Below are positions 61,200-64,000 of a stretch of DNA of 64,000 nt, piece by piece. This DNA comes from Owenia fusiformis (taxonomy: Eukaryota; Annelida; Polychaeta; Sabellida; Oweniidae): contig CAIIXF020000002.1 of NCBI GenBank assembly GCA_903813345.2, forward strand, positions 11,120,150-11,184,149, given 5' to 3'. The first letter of the stretch is position 1. The number at the start of each line of letters is the position of its first letter. The notes under the pieces were generated by a model. It did no database searches and was not told where the DNA came from. It worked only from the letters and a program-made list of their open reading frames with translations. The translations under genes were made by a program, and so were the position numbers.

Positions 61200-61220
61200 G
61201 AATTTTATCGCGTATAACTC
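61200..61220. repeat. Right terminal inverted repeat, copy 2
   Basis: Same as 52963-52983; followed by TA (61221-61222) and then host sequence TTCTCGACCGGC. Confidence 0.75.
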
Positions 61221-61320
61221 TATTCTCGACCGGCAATTTTCCCCGGGAAATTAGATATCGTTCAGTGCGTAAGATTTTCTTGCTGTTTCAGTCCTGGTTA
61301 TTAACGGTGGTAATAATACT

Positions 61321-61379
61321 AATAACGTCATTTCTGCGGGCAATATAGTGCACTATATTGCCCTTCAAATGACGTTATT
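61321..61379. repeat. Palindrome of about 59 bp
   Basis: AATAACGTCATTT and GGGCAATATAGTGC are mirrored around the centre GTGCAC with only a small mismatch (CTGC against TTC). About 100 bp right of the transposon pair. Confidence 0.85.
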
Positions 61380-61426
61380 GTACTATTGATCTCAAAGAAA
61401 ATGTTATTTACGTTACTTGGCTCCCA

Positions 61427-61514
61427 CTAGTCTTGCTTCAAGACTCCCCCCCCCTACCTACTTTGACAATCTGTTGTAAAGTAGATAGGGGGGGGGGTCT
61501 TGAAGCAAAACTAG
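61427..61514. repeat. Hairpin with C-run/G-run stem
   Basis: CTAGTCTTGCTTCAAGAC, a C-run and CTACCTACTTT pair with AAAGTAGATAG, a G-run and GTCTTGAAGCAAAACTAG across a loop of 13 bases. The near-direct repeats CTCCCACTAG and CTCCCATTAG at the edges suggest a small inserted element. Confidence 0.8.
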
Positions 61515-61784
61515 ACTCCCATTAGTGAAACGCATTTTGAAATTATGCTTAATTTCTTGATGAAACATTTTAATTCAAATTAAACAAATTAGCTCATCCA
61601 TGTGAGCCAATATTGTGTTTAAGTTAGGTTACTTGTTATAGTTTTGCCACATTGAATAAAACTACAGTGAAGACTTATTTAAGTTCTATTATGTTATATA
61701 CAAAGTATGTTATTTCATGGCATTCAATGTCAATAACTTACTCTTCATAAATTTAAGTTTCTTAACTCACTCCTATGGTAACTA

Positions 61785-61823
61785 ATACTGTATCATATTT
61801 TGACCCAAAATATGATACTGTAT
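61785..61823. repeat. Short palindrome
   Basis: ATACTGTATCATATTTTG and CAAAATATGATACTGTAT face each other across three bases. Confidence 0.75.
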
Positions 61824-62939
61824 ATAACATATCTTCTGAATGGAGTAGGTGTGTCACATATGTTGTATGGTTTCGGTCAATCTCACCTTAACTTTAGTTA
61901 AAGCACACAAATCATTGAATTTGTGATATGCTACAAAGATATTACATGACCTTAAGCCCTCTCATTCATTGCTATGGTAAAAGACACTGGCACATATTTT
62001 TTGAAAGTTCAACACATTTATATGTGTCAGTACAGTCTAATGAAAAATTTAATTTGATAAAGATGAAATTTGTTGATATAATGTGCAATGACTGTTGCAC
62101 GCATCCAAGTATGCAGGTTGATTACTTATCTCTTTACAACAGTAATGGAAAGCATGGGGTCTCTTGAAAGCCCATGTGTAAAGTAATGGTTCATGATTCA
62201 ATTCCAAAGATTTACCTAAATAAAAATTATTTGTAAATCCTCGGTTTCAGGGCCGTAGAGATTTCGTGCAAACCCACCCCAAATCTTGCCTGAAAAAAAT
62301 TAGAACCCACCCATTTTGGCAATTGTGCGAACCCCCTAAATTTTGAGTTAATTTTTGCAGTATTTCAGTAATTTATCGTTTTTTGATTGCCTTACTATTT
62401 CAGGTATATGCAAAGATGGAAATATGTGAGATGTAACTTTGTCATAATAGCGGGATCAGATGTCCAGATATAACCCCTTTTTTGTTCGGCTTTTTCAGGA
62501 AAGCAACAAACTTGGCACATTTGTAGAAACACATGATTTGAGTGGAAAATGATTTCAGGGCAAGTGGTTGGGGGTGGTCTTCATGGATTTTTTACCTCTG
62601 ACCCCCACCCCTATCAGGTGGGGAGGGGTAAATTATAAAAAATAAATAAAAATGGTTTTAAAGTATTTTTGTTTAAATGACTTCATTTGGTGATTGCTTT
62701 GAGCCTTGAAATGATGTAAAACTCATTTTAGAAGTGGTATTTAGTGAGGAAAATACATTTAAACCCAATTATCCAGGAAAAATTCATTATTTAAAGGGCC
62801 AAATATGGGACGTCGATTACTGTATTTCAAGAATGTGATGACTAATAGCCTTAAAAAAATTCACAGTAATAGAAGTATAAGTGTTTATTGCAGATAGAAA
62901 ATATTGCTTTGGTAGCTGATGTATTTTTAGAGAAAAAAA
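61824..62939. other. Intergenic; contains the second copy of the 43.6-kb repeat
   Basis: No gene found. 62055-62245 repeats 43600-43755. Around 62250-62340 there is a GGGCCGTAGAGAT start with ACCCACCC tracts that recalls the dispersed GCCCGTAGC family. The remainder is AT-rich with no exon signal. Confidence 0.5.
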
Positions 62940-64000
62940 TATCGAAATTTCAATTTTTTGGTGCATTTGGCTCAGGGGTAACCTTATCTTACCTCAATAA
63001 TTTTTAAGATAGTCAATGTATGCATCTCATATGAGCTCAGAATGGTGCTTCTAGTCTTGTTTTGTCATATTATTGCTAATTAGATGTACAAAAAAGATTG
63101 GAATCAAAAAAAATTCAAATTTTCATTTTCGATTCTGAATGGCCAGGGGTAACCATATTGTACCTTTATAATTTTCAAAATATGTTATATATCCATCTCA
63201 AATGAGCTCAAAATGGTGCATCTAGTCTTGTTTTGTCATAATATTGCTAATTGGAATTGAAGATTGGAATTTTTTTTAATCTAATTTTCATTTTCGCTTC
63301 TGAAGGGCCAGGGGTAACCATATTGTACCTTAATAATTTTTAAAATATGTTATATATCCATCTCAAATGAGCTCAATATGGTGCATCTAGTCTTTTTTAA
63401 TCATATTAACCCTAATAAGATGTAGAAAAATGATTTATAATTCTTAAAACTCTAAATTTTCATTTAAGCTTCAGATGGTCCAGGGGTAACCATATTTTAG
63501 CATAATAATTTTCAAGATATGTAATATATGCATCTCAAATGAGCTCAAAATGGTGCATATAGTCTTGTTTTATCATACCCCAAATAAGATGTAGAAAAAT
63601 TATTGGACATTTCTTAAAAATCTGAATTTTCTATTTGACCATATTTTTAACATAATAATTACATATTATTACATATGCATCTAAAATGAGCTCAAAGTGG
63701 TTCATATACCAGAAGTCTTGTTATCATATTTCCCCTAATAATATATAAAAACATAATTTGACATTTTTAAATATCTAATATCTAAAAATCTAAATTTTAT
63801 ATTTGAGCTTTTGACAGCCCAGGGGTAACCATACTTAAGATAATAATTTTCAATGTATGTTACATATATGCATCTCAAATGAGCTTGAAATTGTGTATAT
63901 AATCTTGTTTTGTCATATCATTTCTAAGGAGATGGAAAAAATGATCAGATTTTGATTTAGCTTTTGACTGGTTATAGGTGGCCTCATTTTACCATAATAA
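62940..64000. repeat. Satellite with monomers of about 170 bp, continuing past the window
   Basis: CAGGGGTAACC recurs at 62973, 63144, 63309, 63481 and about 63820, with one deleted copy between. Monomers share GCATCTCAAATGAGCTCAAA, ATGGTGCAT and TAGTCTTGTTTTGTCAT. Divergence rises toward the window end. Direction and centromeric or other role unknown. Confidence 0.85.

Larger units (their letters stand above)
52989..61220. mobile_element. ISL2EU-like DNA transposon, copy 2, 8,232 bp
   Basis: Same orientation, gene set and ends as copy 1, with TA at 52987-52988 and 61221-61222. I could find only four differences from copy 1: a short indel in the 141-bp array, one base near 59377, one base near 59926 (TTCGATTAAT against TTGGATTAAT), and a poly-C run of 11 against 12. 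Encoded proteins are identical. The pair is therefore very recent. Confidence 0.88.

Overview
The window is animal nuclear DNA, most likely from a marine invertebrate. It is AT-rich. Its host genes are split into small exons with GT-AG introns and belong to animal families: a cytosolic sulfotransferase, and a receptor with VWA, EGF-like, FN3 and tyrosine-kinase-like domains. The remaining sequence is dense with transposons: LINEs, mariner, PIF/Harbinger-type elements with THAP and YqaJ genes, and many MITEs and foldback elements. I cannot name the species.

Layout. 1-5,000: a decayed LINE split by a solo-LTR-like insertion, next to a broken partial copy (+ strand) of the kinase part of the receptor gene. 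5,900-11,940 (- strand): a complete six-exon sulfotransferase gene whose introns carry MITEs. 12,000-15,700: non-coding, with several repeat arrays and one long foldback. 16,010-35,745 (- strand): a 20-exon receptor gene. Its reconstructed exons keep phase throughout and give 1,276 residues: signal peptide, VWA, EGF-like segment, an unassigned ectodomain, FN3, one membrane span, and a kinase domain that has lost the catalytic HRD and DFG aspartates (HKK and GFG). Its 8-kb first intron holds a LINE with an uninterrupted 1,047-codon ORF. 39,361-40,968 (- strand): a two-exon gene for a 135-residue protein I do not recognise. 41,262-42,314: a mariner relic.

44,754-61,220 is the most striking part. 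Two almost identical 8.23-kb DNA transposons lie head to tail. Each has imperfect terminal inverted repeats of about 21 bp, TA dinucleotides at both edges, and two convergent spliced genes: a SAP-SWIM-YqaJ nuclease (+) and a THAP-DDE transposase (-). About 3 kb between the genes contains a 141-bp tandem array. This composition fits the ISL2EU branch of the PIF/Harbinger superfamily. The two copies are separated by only TATTA and encode identical proteins, so they are very young. They may still be mobile, or they may be an assembly effect. The right edge of the window carries palindromes and then a satellite of about 170 bp that runs off the end.

The host genes show no operon-like relation to each other. 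The transposon genes do form a unit: transposase and nuclease travel together between shared ends.
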